From Trachelipus rathkii (taxonomy: Eukaryota; Arthropoda; Malacostraca; Isopoda; Trachelipodidae): a stretch of 64,000 bases of DNA. The position numbers were made by a program, and so were the translations under genes. The notes below the pieces were generated by a model. It worked only from the letters and a program-made list of their open reading frames with translations. It searched no databases and was not told the origin of the DNA. The DNA is taken from the NCBI GenBank assembly GCA_015478945.1, contig JABUQX010041977.1, forward strand, positions 1 to 64,000. Direction: 5' to 3'. This document shows, piece by piece, positions 49,330 through 61,255 of this stretch. The number at the start of each line of letters is the position of its first letter. The stretch's first letter is position 1.

Positions 49330-50900
49330 ATCAAGTTAATAGAAGTTCGACAGGCTACACGAGAAAGATCTTAACAGGAGGACTGAACGTCCCTGCGACG
49401 CGTAAGACGTGAACTGGTTGTCCAGGGAGAAACCTTAGGGACTATGTTCTCCACAGGAATGTCCGGCAGTGAGCCCCTCTTAAGACGGTTCGTCATGGTA
49501 ACTTGAAACTCCTATTAAAATCTGAGTTAGAGAAGAGGGGCTAGCAAGTCCTGCTGGAGAATGCCATTCCCACTCCAGCGGGCCTGCGAAGACCCGACTT
49601 GGACTGCCCTTCTTAGTTGACACTACGGTAGCGGCAGATGGGAACACGTGAGTCCTTGATGTAGTCGTCCAGCAGAAGGTCGACTACTACAAGGTTCCTG
49701 GTATTGAAAGAGTGGGTGCGCGCGCGTTCAAGACGAGCTGTCATAGAGTTCGGACCTTAGGCATTTCGCGGCTTACTTTTCACTTTTTTCTACGAATCTA
49801 AACACTTATTCGGACGAGTTTTCCTAATTGAGATAACTAAATGTAAAAATTGTGAAGCTTTAAAAATGACATAACTTGTTCTTTACATATATATATATAT
49901 ATATAATAATAAATTGAGATTTAATATTTTTATATATATTTTATTTTTGATCCGGGGTGGGGACTTTGGCCCCACCCCTCTAATCATCCTCCACGTCCCC
50001 CGCTAAAACGGGGTGCCCCGCTCGCTATGCTCGCTGGGCCGTGGTGGATTTTTTTTTAAAATAAAAATACTCCCAAAAATTATACTAATAATCAATTTAA
50101 ATAAATAAAATAAAATAAAAGAAAATTAGGAAAAAATACAAATTCAATATTCAAATAATATACATAACATAATAATAATCTAATGAATAAATAATAATAA
50201 TAAATGAATAATAAATAATAATAATAATAAAATAATTAATAAAATAAAAATAATCAAAGGTTACAAAAAATTTCAACGAAAAACCAAATATTTAAAATAA
50301 ACTAAGAAGTTTCTTTTTCTTTTCAAAGCTTCACACTTTTTAAATTTAATTCTTAACACGTTCGAAAGTATTGATAATTATTTGATATAATAGAAGAAAT
50401 GAAATGTAGCCGCGAATACCTTAGAACCTCGAGTTCAGTGCTGTGGCCGTTCAACTGCGTGGCGACTTGGCAGGGAGGTCGCACGCCTTGTTGAAGCGGT
50501 TGAAAATGATGAAGTCCATCAAGCTGCTAGAAGTGCGCTTGATGAAAGGAAGTGCGGCGATCTAGCGGTTCTTTAACAGTGCCGCCGGTGGATGGGGCTA
50601 GGCTCCATGTTTGTCTTCGGAGCTGGAGCTTTCCGAAGACTCTCGGCCGGCACGTTACCCGCCCATGTCGTAAGAACTCTGTATATAAGTGAGTGACAGT
50701 TCTCCCCTGTAGATACACAGTTGTGTAAATACGAGGGGGGAGATTAGGGAACATGGAGTTGTGTAACATTCCGCACACTTGGTGCTGGTAGGTGATGGAG
50801 GCGGGGAAGATTTTTACCTGAAATCCCCCTCAGTGGTTGCTTCGCTTCGGCCTCTTCAATGCGGGTTCGGCTCGTATGAGGGGCTACATTTTGAAAGTGG
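49330..50900. repeat. GC-rich inverted repeat, ~0.55-kb diverged arms
   Basis: Left arm about 49330-49875, right arm about 50310-50900, inverted. The inner matches are clearest: TTTCGCGGCTTACTTTTCAC (49764) against inverted ATTCGCGGCTACATTTCAT (50404), and GTGAAGCTTTAAAAATG against GTGAAGCTTTGAAAAG. Further out, GTTCGTCATGGTAACTTG (49488) matches GTTCTTACGACATGGGCGGG. The spacer 49880-50310 is AT-rich, with a TA array (49887-49905) and AAT repeats. Weakly similar translations of the two arms suggest that both derive from one coding sequence, which I cannot name. Confidence 0.5.
49950..50045. repeat. GC hairpins in the inverted-repeat spacer
   Basis: GGGGTGGGG..CCCCACCCC at 49954-49978 forms a 9-bp perfect stem, followed by CCCCGCTAAAACGGGG. 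The G/C runs stand out in AT-rich DNA. Confidence 0.6.
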
Positions 50901-51128
50901 TCTACAAAAAAAAATAAAACAACTGCATATGTAACCACCCGTATGACATAACTAATAAAGCTTGTAGTGTCGTTAGCCCGATGTACCTTAGTTAATAGTT
51001 TTTGCTTGTTGGTAGTAGTCTGTGGTATGTTTATTATGCCTTTGTTTCAGGATCACTGAACAAGTCTTCAGGGGCGGTGTAGGTTTGTTACATGTTGCAT
51101 GAGCATGTGATTTGAAAATATTTAGTTG

Positions 51129-51198
51129 ACTGGACAGCCTCGATAGGCCCCATGTGGCTTCTTGCTGTCTCTTTATTTCTTAATCTCTAAAGAGGGAT
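51129..51198 (+). mobile_element. solo CR1-like 3' tail
   Basis: GACTGGACAGCCTCGATAGG, then CCCATGTGGCTTCTTGCTGT, then TCTCTTTATTTCTTAATCTC. The same sequence occurs in inverted orientation at 59336-59420 as the 3' end of a CR1-like LINE. It has no RT upstream, so it is an extremely 5'-truncated copy. Confidence 0.65.
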
Positions 51199-52342
51199 AC
51201 TACGGAACGCTGAAATAAATTATAGACTTTAAATTGGTCAACATATGGAAGGGGCAGAATCAATGAAATGTTTTAGAGGTGTCTAAACTTTGAAATATCT
51301 GCGGGCGTTATATGCTCATTGCCTGTTCGACATCCTTGTGAGTACAACACATAAGAAAGCTTTATAACACGGAAGAACATGCAATCTAGATACTTGATCT
51401 TATATTTGTTCATGCGCTAGACTATACATTTTAATAGAAGAAAAAATAATTAACGATTTTTCCCGAACAAATGGACAAAACCACCAACGCAATAGGCGAA
51501 CAAGGTTGGGTGTAAACGTCTTCAATGGATGGTTACAATCTAGAGAAATTTTTGAAAGCATTGCCTGGATGAAGCTTTAAGTAGTAGCTTGAATGCCATC
51601 TAATGATATTAACCTTCTTTCAAAAAACTCATCTCTTTTGACGTCTGCAATTCAAAAAGCGAATTTGTTATAAGTTTTAATTATGATTTTAACTTTTATT
51701 AAAATATCACTCTTCATTATGTACTACATTTGCAGTCTCCATAATTAGTAACAGCAACTGCTGTTAAACATATATTGAAAACGTGGTTTGTTTTGAAAGA
51801 TTTGCAAGCAAACATCGATGAAACATTTCAAAATATTTTGAACAGTTGCAACAGCAACTTCTGCCTTCTGTTAATTAATAGAAATGAAAATGGCTCATGT
51901 GAATGCAACCCTGTCAAAATGAAATATAAAGGGGATTACTATATTTTCCTGATGATTTTTTAAACCAGTTCCTTAATAATTCTTTGTAAAGTCGCTCAGC
52001 CATCGATATCTATTAAAACATTTTATGAATTTGCAAATAACTTGAAACTGTAAGTCACCATTTTGAATGTTACAGGGTTTTATGCATTACCTCATTCAAA
52101 GCATGCACTTCGAAAAGAGTTATTTTCCCTTACCTCTGAAAAGGCTCAAAACAAACATCTTTCACATTATACGGGAGAAGAAAGCCTAACAGGAACTGGG
52201 TTTAATGGTACATTCCATCATAGCGACCAATATAACTGGACTGAAGTTATCATCATTTTAGTGTTAGCAGATCAGTTGAAGATATTTTTTATATAAATAA
52301 AACATATCTTTTTTCTATGTTAGAATTTAGATTTATCAAAAT
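51199..52342. other. unassigned stretch with two short + ORFs
   Basis: ORFs at 51775-51963 and 52063-52296 (62 and 77 codons) start with TTG, not ATG. The second is preceded by TTTGAATGTTACAG, a weak acceptor, and has protein-like composition (HALRKELFSLTSEKAQNKHL). Neither resembles a known family; exon status is only a possibility. Confidence 0.25.
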
Positions 52343-52422
52343 AATATATATATATATATAAACTATCATATAATATACATATATGATATATATATATAAT
52401 ATATATATATATTATATATATA

Positions 52423-52454
<32 letters not shown>

Positions 52455-52520
52455 AATATATACTATAATATATGATATATATATATATTTAATTATATAT
52501 AATATTAAAATATATACTAA

Positions 52521-52552
<32 letters not shown>

Positions 52553-52688
52553 TATATATATGATATACTACTATATAACAGCCCGACAAAATTTTCTGGC
52601 TACTGCCATACCTAATATACTTAATATAATATAGAGTATATATATAATATATAGTATATATATCTATATATATATAATATATATAATA

Positions 52689-52726
<38 letters not shown>

Positions 52727-52771
52727 CAATTATCATATATATATATATATATATATTATATAATATTATAC

Positions 52772-52802
<31 letters not shown>

Positions 52803-52880
52803 CTATTAATATAATATATATAAAATATATATAATATATACTATATATATATATATTATATATATATATATATATATATG
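52343..52880. repeat. (TA)n field, 540 bp
   Basis: Imperfect TA with a unique island at 52578-52615 (CAGCCCGACAAAATTTTCTG). Confidence 0.9.
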
Positions 52881-53492
52881 GGATGGACATAAAATATTTT
52901 TACAACTTTAGAAATTATGCTAACAACAATTTAAGTTTTTATCACAGAGCTCCAGGTGAGTTTCATTTGAAAGAAAAATTCAAAAAGTTTTATAAATGAC
53001 ATTCTTGGTCACTGTTTCTCATAAGTAGCACCACCAGGCACCCTAAACAAAAGCCATATTATTTATGTTCAATCATTATGGATCCTTCAGAAAAGGCAGT
53101 GTTGATTGGTTTATTAAATCAAAACTGATAGCACAGATCAATACAAGTTTAGATAAAATACAAAAACCGCTGTCAAGGATACTTTTCGTGCTTAGCACCA
53201 AAGGTTTATGGCCAGGGTAATGGGAAACGCTGAACATAAAGCTACAAGCTGGCTAGAATATCAGATGAAAATGAAAAACGAGTGGGACATTGTAGGAGTT
53301 GATGCGTATATTGAATGTTGGTGATTTCAGCATAATGTAAACCTTACTCAGCCTTCATCAAATAGCAATCAAAGTTTAAAGATTTTTTTTTATGTACACT
53401 GCATACTGTATACCTACTTTTAATCTCGAGAATAAAATTAAGCAAACAAATATTCCTTTTTCCTTCCCTGACAAAAATAAAAAATAAAATAA

Positions 53493-53527
<35 letters not shown>

Positions 53528-55240
53528 AAGTCTCACATTTGTTTATTCGCATTTTGCTATCACCTATTTTTCATTTCCTATTTATATTTTATATTTGGGA
53601 AATTATCTTGAATGACTAAGATCAAAGAACTTCAAAGTATAAACCATCTTTTTCAACTTCCTACCTTTAATTCCTATTATAACATCATCAAACATCAAAC
53701 TCAATCATATGATGAAGTACCGGTATGTATTTATTCACAATTATTATTCAAGAATATTATATTAATTGACTTTATATAGGCAATTTATTATTACCTTCTA
53801 TGTATATGAAGATCCTATACCACTCGCATTTATATACTTGCCCAAACAAAAAAAGTCATATACGTTTACAGAATTAGATTTCCTTTCAACTGTCCCAATG
53901 ACATGGTAAATATTTCCAGCTAAAGATAACAGAATTTTCAAGGCATTATAAAGAGAAAAGGTTCGATAAAAATGAAAAGGCCAAAGTATAGTAATGCCTG
54001 CATCCTTTTTATACCAAGAGCATCAATGGCATCTCTGTATGCTTTTACCACTAGGGAAGGAATTTCACAACCCTTTGACAAATAAAAATCTCTAATCAAA
54101 GATTAATGGGTTCACATTATGGCAAAGGGTTGGATTGCAAAGACAAGAAAACAAGCAGTCAAAGATAAAAGAATATATCATACACAATAAATATTGCATA
54201 CATTAGTCATAAAGATCAGGATAAAGATAGAAACAGGTACAAACAATAAGAAATCTGTATATATATCACATACTGTATGCTTTTATCAACTCATGATGTA
54301 TTTTAATTCAAGTAGTATGGTATACATGATCAATAAACAGATTTGTAGGAAAATAAAAGGTGCGCGAATTGAAAAAAATATCTTTAAGGATAAACAAGAG
54401 CTTTAATTATCTGAACTATTTGAAATACACTACAGGGAAAATAAATATTAAACAATAGCTGATTTCACTATTAAAAGGAACATGGTTCTCCAGTGCTGAT
54501 GAAAGGCTAATTAGTAAAAAATAACTAATTAAATAAAAGTTAAAGGAGTATCAAAAAGTAAAAAACCCAGCTGAAATTGATTTTTGAAGCTTTTGATCAT
54601 CTTCACATATAAAATTATATATAATTTCAAATCAATAATGTGGTCTTAAATTTAACTTAAACTTATCAAATTTAAAGTATCATATATTTTGTACAAGAGA
54701 ATAAAATTCTGTACCTAGGATGAACTTACAATATATAATATAGAGCAGTATTTCTCAACTACTGGGTTGCTAAGAAATTTGGCAAGTCTGCAACACATTC
54801 CAAAAATATTTCCCAAAATGCACAGATATTCAAAAATGGGATTTGGAGATTGGTTACCAATCCTTTCTTATATATCACCAAAAATAAAAACAAATAAAAT
54901 AATCGAAAAAAAAAATGAACAAAAGTGTCTTTAGAATCAAGTTTAGATTCATCAATTACAAGCAAATTTTGGAACTATGAATTTAAATTGCTTTTGGACT
55001 AAATTTAGAAATGAATATTCAACTCTTCATAAAGAAGCAATGAAGGTGTTACTAGATATAACATTTATTTTATGAAAAAATATTCCTGTAGTGAATATAT
55101 CACCCACCAAACAGGAACCACAACACGCTCTTCCCGTCCACACTCGGGCGTAGGGTCAAACAGCACCGCACAGAGTGAAATACTTATTAAATAGGGGAAT
55201 ATAATGTATGGATAAGATAACTGCTCATCCTTCTTCACCT
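52881..55240. other. AT-rich stretch with no supported gene
   Basis: A pure (AAAT)n array lies at 53482-53528. GAGCAGTATTTCTCAACTAC at 54743 resembles the end of an old hAT (Charlie-type) element, but no partner end was confirmed. Other ORFs are short and unassigned. Confidence 0.4.
53482..53528. repeat. (AAAT)n microsatellite
   Basis: Around eleven AAAT/AATA units with little interruption. Confidence 0.9.
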
Positions 55241-55244
55241 CACG

Positions 55245-55340
55245 GCAGTGTGATAGGTATTGATAAAAATAACCCCTTAAGTAATTTCACCCTGCTGGGT
55301 TTGAACCTGGGCCCTAGCAGATGAACGCGTTGATGATAGG
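55245..55340 (-). mobile_element. tRNA-derived SINE (copy 2)
   Basis: On the - strand: CATCTGCTAGGGCCC, then B box GGTTCAAACCC, then AGCAGGGTGAAATTAC, GGGGTTATTTTTATCAATAC and CCTATCACACTG. It aligns with copy 1 at 8310-8400. The A-box side is lost at the junction with the RTE-like copy at 55350. The body may continue to about 55090. Confidence 0.6.
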
Positions 55341-55349
55341 GTTCTGAAT

Positions 55350-56345
55350 TCATCAAAAATATGTATTACAATAGGTAAGCGTGTGTAAGAATAAATGGGG
55401 TTGAAAGTGATTGATTTAATAATAATAGCGGAGTGAAAGCAGGGATGTGTTGTGTCTCCTTGGTTATTCAACTTGTATATGGATGGGGTTGTGAAAGAAT
55501 TAAAGATAGGGGTGGCAGGGGAAGGTGTTAGAATGATGGAGACTGGAAGAGAGAGAAGGGTGCCTTACTTATTCTATGAAGATGATTTTCTTTTTGTGTG
55601 GCGAATCTGAAGAGAGTTTGAGAGGATTGGTAGAGGAGTTTGAAAGCAAATGTAGATAAGAGCAACGTTATGGTAGCGATTGAGGACAGTCCACAGTGTG
55701 AAGTTGTGTTAGATGGCGAGCAACTGGAACAAGTGTCTGAGTTTAAATATTTATGATATATGCTTATTGAAAAGGGAATGGATGATTCTGAGTGTAGTAG
55801 GAAAGTTGTGAATGGTAGGAAGGTGGCTGGTGCAATTAAATCCTTGGTGGATGTAAATAAGTCGTTGAATGCGCTAGGGTTTTGCATGAGGGTATGTTGT
55901 TACATGTGTTAATGTATAGTAGTGAAACAATGGTATGGAATAAGTGGTATAGATCTAAGGTATAATGCATTAAGATGGACAATTTTAGAGGCGTGTTAGG
56001 TGACAGAAGCTTTGATCAAATGAGGAATGAATGCATTTGGGAGTGAAGCTGTGTAGTGTGAAGAAAGGAGTAAATGAGAGAATAAATGAGAGTACATTGA
56101 GATGATTTGTTCATATAGAGAGGATGGCTGATAGTCGGTTGGTTAAGCAGATGTACAGTGGTGAGTGTGCTGGGAATTGACCGGCTGGGAGACTGAAGAA
56201 AAAGTGGATTGAGTCAGTAAAGGAATGGCTGAAGGAGAGGAATTTGAGTTTGACAGGTGCATAATAAGAGTAAATGGCAGGATTTTGTGAGGGGGTTTGG
56301 TTGTGGGCCTTCCCCAGGGGATGAACCCTACACTGACGAGATCCC
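55350..56345 (+). pseudogene. RTE-like LINE fragment (copy B): RT palm to 3' end
   Basis: Aligns with copy A from 15600 to 16500. Near 55430-55480 the sequence encodes a GVKAGM..VSLVIQLVY-like version of the RT GxxQGxxxSP block. Near 55565-55590 it encodes YFYEDDFL-like residues, where the YxDD box is expected. Positions 55990-56260 encode the thumb and linker, including VKKGVNERINES (56057-56092), HIERMADSRLVKQMYSGE (56112-56165) and RLKKKWIESVKEWLKERNL (56190-56247). This is the best-preserved protein stretch among the four copies. Several frameshifts; a 119-codon ORF on the opposite strand is a shadow. Confidence 0.75.
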
Positions 56346-58900
56346 ACAGTTGTAGTAAGCTGCCCTTAGTGGTTTTGTATCATATTTCATATGTATCATA
56401 TGTATATTTTATATTCTTTGGGGGGTATTTTTAATTTTGTCATGTATGAGAGTGTTATGAAGGGGGAGAATAATTGTGTTGCTGTGAGTGATGGGTGTTC
56501 TGACGCCAACAAACGAGTAGTTCCATTTCAGTTCTCTTTCCTTGGTCTTCCTAGTTTCGCAGCATCCATCACTCTTTCACTTCTGAATGAAATAAATGTG
56601 AATGATTGTAGATGAGTGTGATTAATTGTTTTGTTTCATGTATATTTTATTCTCTTCCGTAGGTATTATTTAAAATATAATCTAAAGCTTTTAGGGAAAG
56701 TGTACTGTCTTGTGGAATGGTCATGGAATGGTAATTTGGTTGTTATTGGTATTGAAGAATAGTGGTTTTGTGGATCTTCCTTTGTGGTTTTAGAATCTTT
56801 CCCTGGTAGGTACCAATTATTATTGGTTTTGTTTTTTATTTTTGATGATTACTTGAAATTAACTGATTAATTGATTTAATGGTTTATGATTAGCAATTTT
56901 TATGATGGTCATTATTAATATTTTTCTTAACTATTATCGTTATTGGTTCATTATTGTTATTATTATTATTATTGGTCTTAGTAGATTTTATTTAATTTTG
57001 AAGGTTTGACGCCAAGTAGTGGATGCTTCTAGTTCTGGGTCACCGGTAGTCTAGTATCGAGGTAGAAGTAGAGGTGTGAAAAAACTGGTCAACACCATTG
57101 GCCAGGTAGCTATTAAGTATTATTTTGTATTTTTTTCTTTTCTATTTATAAATTTTTTTATTTAAAATTGAGTCTTTGAAATTTTTTCATTAAATTTTTT
57201 TTTGAATTTTAAATGATTGCTTATTTTAAATTTATTTGCTTGAATATGATTAATGAGATTAATGATTAATTTGAAATGTTAATGTTAAAATTTGATATTG
57301 ATTTTATAGTTATTCACTTAATGATAATTATTGTTTAATTTATTTTTTAATTTCTTATAAAGTTCATTTATTTATTTTTGTTGTCATGTTGGGATTTGTT
57401 TATTTTTGTTTCATTTCAGTTTTTTTTTCTGCACTGGCCCTGTGTCTGAAGTTGCTCCGGTAGCTGTTCTTGTGGCTCCGTTTATGGTACTTGGTACCAA
57501 CTAAAAACTTAATGGTGCAGTGCACTTAACTAATATAAAAATTAAAAGGCAAAAAAGGCTGCATTAATAGCCAATAATTTAAAAAGGAAAGTGGAAATTA
57601 TAAAGGGAAAAACAAATTGGAAAAATTAAAAACAGAAAACTGACATTTGGAAACTAAAAAGACTATTATATTGAAAATAAATAAAAATTGACAAATAAGA
57701 ATAAAAAGTAAAATTGACTTCTGGAAACGGAAATAAATTATTAAAATTATGATGAAAATTTGAAAGATATGAAATAAAAATATAAAAGAGATTGATCAAG
57801 AAATTGACAAAGAAGATTTAGGAAAACAATTTGAACAATAGAAATGAAAAGCGAAAATTAAATAAAAGTATAGGTACCATTTGAAAGGGTACCATAAGTG
57901 GAATAAATATTGTAATAAACAGAAAAACAATAACATATAGGTACCGTAAAAGTATAGGTACCATAAAGAGTGCCATAAATAGTGTAAGTACCCTCAAGGT
58001 TCGAAAACCTGGAAAGAAAGTGGTACTCCATATACAATAAAGTGGAAATTCGGTATTTAAAATACAATAAAGTGGTACCATATGTGATATAAACAATATT
58101 TAAACACAAAGACATTCAGAATTGACAATTTCGCATATTTGATTTTTTATTATTATTATTGAAAATATTGGTTATTATTTTAATAAATTTCATATGTTGT
58201 AGGTATAGGTGTGGTTTATAATATATGGTATGTTGTAACACCTGGTGGTGGAACTAGTAGGTGCTGTAGTATAGTATTATTGGAATAACGTGTGTATTAG
58301 TGGTATCGGTGTAGGTGGTATCTGTATCGGATTACCGTGTTTTCTTTGTAATTAAGTAGTATTAGGAATACCTTATAAATTTTTTTTGTATAAAATATAT
58401 TTCAAAGTTTTTTTTTGTGATATTATTTTTCTTTAACTTTAATAAAATTAAGGTGTATGTATCTTTTATTTATATCCCCTTTATCTGTCCTGGAAGGCAG
58501 CCTCTCTACCTAATTTTTTCAACTTGAAGCTCCGGCTTTTATTTTTTTATAGTAAAATCCGCACATTCCAGAGACAAAAGCAATGACTTCAATAGAGTTG
58601 TACCCCAACGATCCCAACAGGGGCTATCGGACAACCCACGATTCAACCCTCTAATAGTCTGCAAGATAAATTTGAGCTCTTCTAATCTTCCTTATTAACA
58701 ACTCTGTGTCTTTTGAACCCTTTTCCTATCTCAGACTCCCCAAGGGATTATATACCCTTGCGGATGAAATGAATAACAGCTCCCAAATGGAGTTTGAGGT
58801 GATGACCAACTGTCTTTCTAATACTCACTGAGCTACTGAAAGGCGAATGTAAAAATGTCCAAAGTAAAGGACCGCAAAATTTATTATGAATTCGTTTGAT
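56346..58900. other. unassigned stretch with a GGTACC-rich segment
   Basis: GGTACC occurs at least six times between 56810 and 58080, mostly as TAGGTACCAT. (ATT)n near 56955-56975. No supported gene. ORFs on the - strand at 57818-58115 are read from the GGTACC-type repeats. Confidence 0.4.
57865..58090. repeat. degenerate AGGTACCATA repeats
   Basis: Irregularly spaced TAGGTACCAT, GGGTACCATAA, TAGGTACCGTAAA and GTGGTACCATA, with related AAGTACC and GTGCCATAAA forms between them. Spacing is variable, so this is a degenerate array at best. Confidence 0.5.
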
Positions 58901-58904
58901 GTTT

Positions 58905-59235
58905 GTTTTCAGGATAGATGATCAAAGAATAAATGGTGTGAGATTGATTCAGAAGATGAAAGCTAGTGGAAGAAGGTGCATGATTTCTGGGATTTTACAT
59001 AGGTTAGGTGCAGGTCAGGAATGGCTGGGGGAAAAAGGGCTTTAGTGTGTAAATGGAAAGGGGTTTAAGAAATTGGGGTTTTTCAGAAAAATATTTAGGT
59101 TTTGGATTGGGAAGAGATTTCGGATAAAGCATTCTTTTTGGCGGCAGATGGAGTTTCACTTTGGGAGCGTAAAAGCTGTTTTGGGCTTTTTCAGCACCAG
59201 GTTTAAGGAGGGACTGGTCTTAGCAAAAAACTTAA
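58905..59235 (+). pseudogene. CR1-like ORF1 fragment with SGNH-esterase-like sequence
   Basis: The + strand, in shifting frames, reads INGVRLIQKMKASGRRCMIS, then GILHRLGAG, and later DGVHF-like residues (damaged, near 59140-59165), then KAVLG and STRFKEGLVLAKNL. The order (an SGR..ISG strand, a conserved L/RLG, then a C-terminal D..H) is that of the SGNH/GDSL esterase domain found in ORF1 of many CR1-type LINEs, where it is thought to act with the retrotransposition complex. It lies on the + strand just upstream of a CR1-like RT on the - strand, so the two are separate fragments. Family assignment is from pattern memory. Confidence 0.45.
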
Positions 59236-59335
59236 GGTAAAGTTGGGGGGGTGATGAGCTTAAATCTGGATACGAAAAATAGCAATGGTAAACTGTAAAT
59301 AGTGGTGAATATATACATAAAACTAGTGTTGTTAC

Positions 59336-60620
59336 AGGTTCAAATAATTAGGAACATTAGGAACATTAGGAATATAGAGACAGTAAAAAGCCACATGGGC
59401 GCTATCGAGACTGGCCCAGTCAACCCACTACCCAAACAAAAACTAATGATATATAAATACCCAAAGCACCCTAGGGCTGGTCAATTTGTTGTAACTACAA
59501 ATCCACCCAATTTGGCTTAATACAAAACTTTAATGATATATAAATATTGATTACCTAACCATTCCGACATGTAACAATAACTAAGATGGGTGTAACATTT
59601 TCCATGTACAAAAAATAAATGTTAAACTTAAAAACCCGCCAATTGGCTTCGTCAATATTTTATATGATACGCCAACCCAATCCATAACGAATCTAACTGT
59701 TTCTTAAATGTTGCAATCGAGGTCACACTCAACAACCTCCTCTGGCTGGACTATTTCCATAATTTAACCAACCCTATTACGAAAATGGGCATGCTTTCTT
59801 ATTATTCAAGTGGCATGCTTTTCTTCTCTAATTTTTTATCTAAGGCGTTGGAAAGAAGTGCAATTTACTAGGAAAATTATGGTCTTCTATGATTATCAAA
59901 TAGATGTAAAATATTTTGTAGGGATTGTATTCATGTCCCCCTTCTGAAAATCGCCTTTCTACCAGAGAAAACATTTCCAACGTCCCTTCACCTCATGCCT
60001 CCTAGCCTCTTTACCCCAAACCCAGAAATGTCATCCATGTCCACAATATTTAACAAAATCTACTATCAAGGAAGAACAACGTCATTTTTCTTTAAATTTG
60101 AGTTAAGGTTGCCAATAACTAATCCACAACTCCTCAATTAATGGTCCAATATACTATTATACAGTTTACCTTATTCCTTTCCTCTCTTGAAACAAACATT
60201 TGCCGATTATTAATTTGCCCCAAGCATCTTATTAGCTTATTTCTAGCTTCCAAAACACTGATAATCCCAACTTTCAAATTACCTGCTTATAAGTTTATTC
60301 AACTAAATCTTCTCTTTCGTTGTATGTTGCTCACTTCACCTGTTTCAAAATCTGCAGTTTAAAACTTTTATTATTTTGATGTAACTAGGTGAAGAAAAAA
60401 CCTTTACACTTGTTTTTACTATTTAAATCAATTGCCACTTTATCTTGGCCCACCCAAGAACGGTTTTATCGAGTTATTCATTTGAATCTTTAGCATCCTT
60501 CACTATTCCTAAACTTTAGTATCATCTACAAATTTAGCTGAACTTTCCATTTAAACCTTTGCATTTAATCCCACTTTATCTTAATTCATTTATTATTATA
60601 TTTTTCTCTTTCGTTTTAAA
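59336..60620 (-). pseudogene. CR1-like LINE: RT palm to 3' end
   Basis: Read on the - strand from 60620. KFVDDTKV (around 60517-60540) is the catalytic FxDD box; both aspartates are kept. Next come a thumb region with NVCFKRG-like residues (about 60185), a long charged connection, GDMN..near 59935, and the terminal RRLLSVTSIATFKKQLDS (59690-59745), the usual last segment of CR1 proteins. The 3' UTR runs to 59336 and ends in short GGAACATTA-type repeats, as CR1 elements end in simple repeats. The 5' part is missing. Several stops and frameshifts. A 73-codon + strand ORF at 60141-60362 is a shadow. Confidence 0.8.
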
Positions 60621-60742
60621 ATTCACTGCAAAAAAAGTAGAGATAATAATTTTTACATCAACGTGGTGTGGGAACGATATGAATTGTTAGCAAGATTAAT
60701 AGATAAAGGGATGCCTCACTCTCTCACAAATACCAAACTTAC

Positions 60743-60930
60743 CAAAAGAAGTGTGGTCTAACACTCCAAATATGTGAAAGTTTATTAGTGGCTTCGACCA
60801 CCGAAATAGATCCGAACTGTCCACTGGCAGATAACCCAAATTCGCACATCCACTTATCATTGAGCGTAACTTTAACTGACATCTTAGACTCTATCTCCTC
60901 GAAAAAGCGCGTCGCTCCTATATATGACAT
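60743..60930 (-). CDS. putative first coding exon, 63 codons, unassigned
   Basis: On the - strand an ATG at 60930 (A at -3, in-frame TAG 15 nt upstream) opens a frame of mixed, globular composition, containing FFEEIESKMSVKVTLNDKW and VRPHFFW at the end. The frame runs into a consensus donor, TTTTG|GTAAGTTTGG, at 60743. Stop-free sequence with balanced codons ending at a perfect GTAAGT is unusual here. No domain was recognised, and no partner exon was found at lower coordinates, where a CR1-like LINE begins at 60620. It may be a real host exon or a chance ORF. Confidence 0.4.
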
Positions 60931-60959
60931 GTTTGTGAGTTCCTATTGACTTTGCACAA

Positions 60960-61250
60960 GATGGCTAGTCTCAAATGGTCTCTATCTCTCGCAAAGACTT
61001 GCTTCAAAATTATTTGATATAAATACCAACTCATCATTATTTTTCCATACTAAACTAACCCTGTATATTTTATTATATCTCACTCTAATTATAATTTTCT
61101 GATAGGGTAGTAGGTGAGTACTATAAATACTATCAATACTTGATATACTCTAATATTTAAATATATTACCTATAATATATAACCAATGTACCCTAACCTA
61201 TAGTATTATCACTCATACCTATATATTAATATATTATTTATCATCTATCA
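60960..61250. other. AT-rich stretch with nothing recognised
   Basis: Low-complexity AT with no gene. Confidence 0.4.
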
Positions 61251-61255
61251 TCATA

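Noticed and set aside
50403..50930. LTR with TATATAAG promoter-like box near 50682
   Set aside because: No second LTR, primer-binding site or polypurine tract; the block is better explained as one arm of an inverted repeat.
54743..54965. Possible old hAT (Charlie-type) element beginning GAGCAGTATTTCTCAAC
   Set aside because: Only one end seen; no inverted partner or target duplication could be confirmed.
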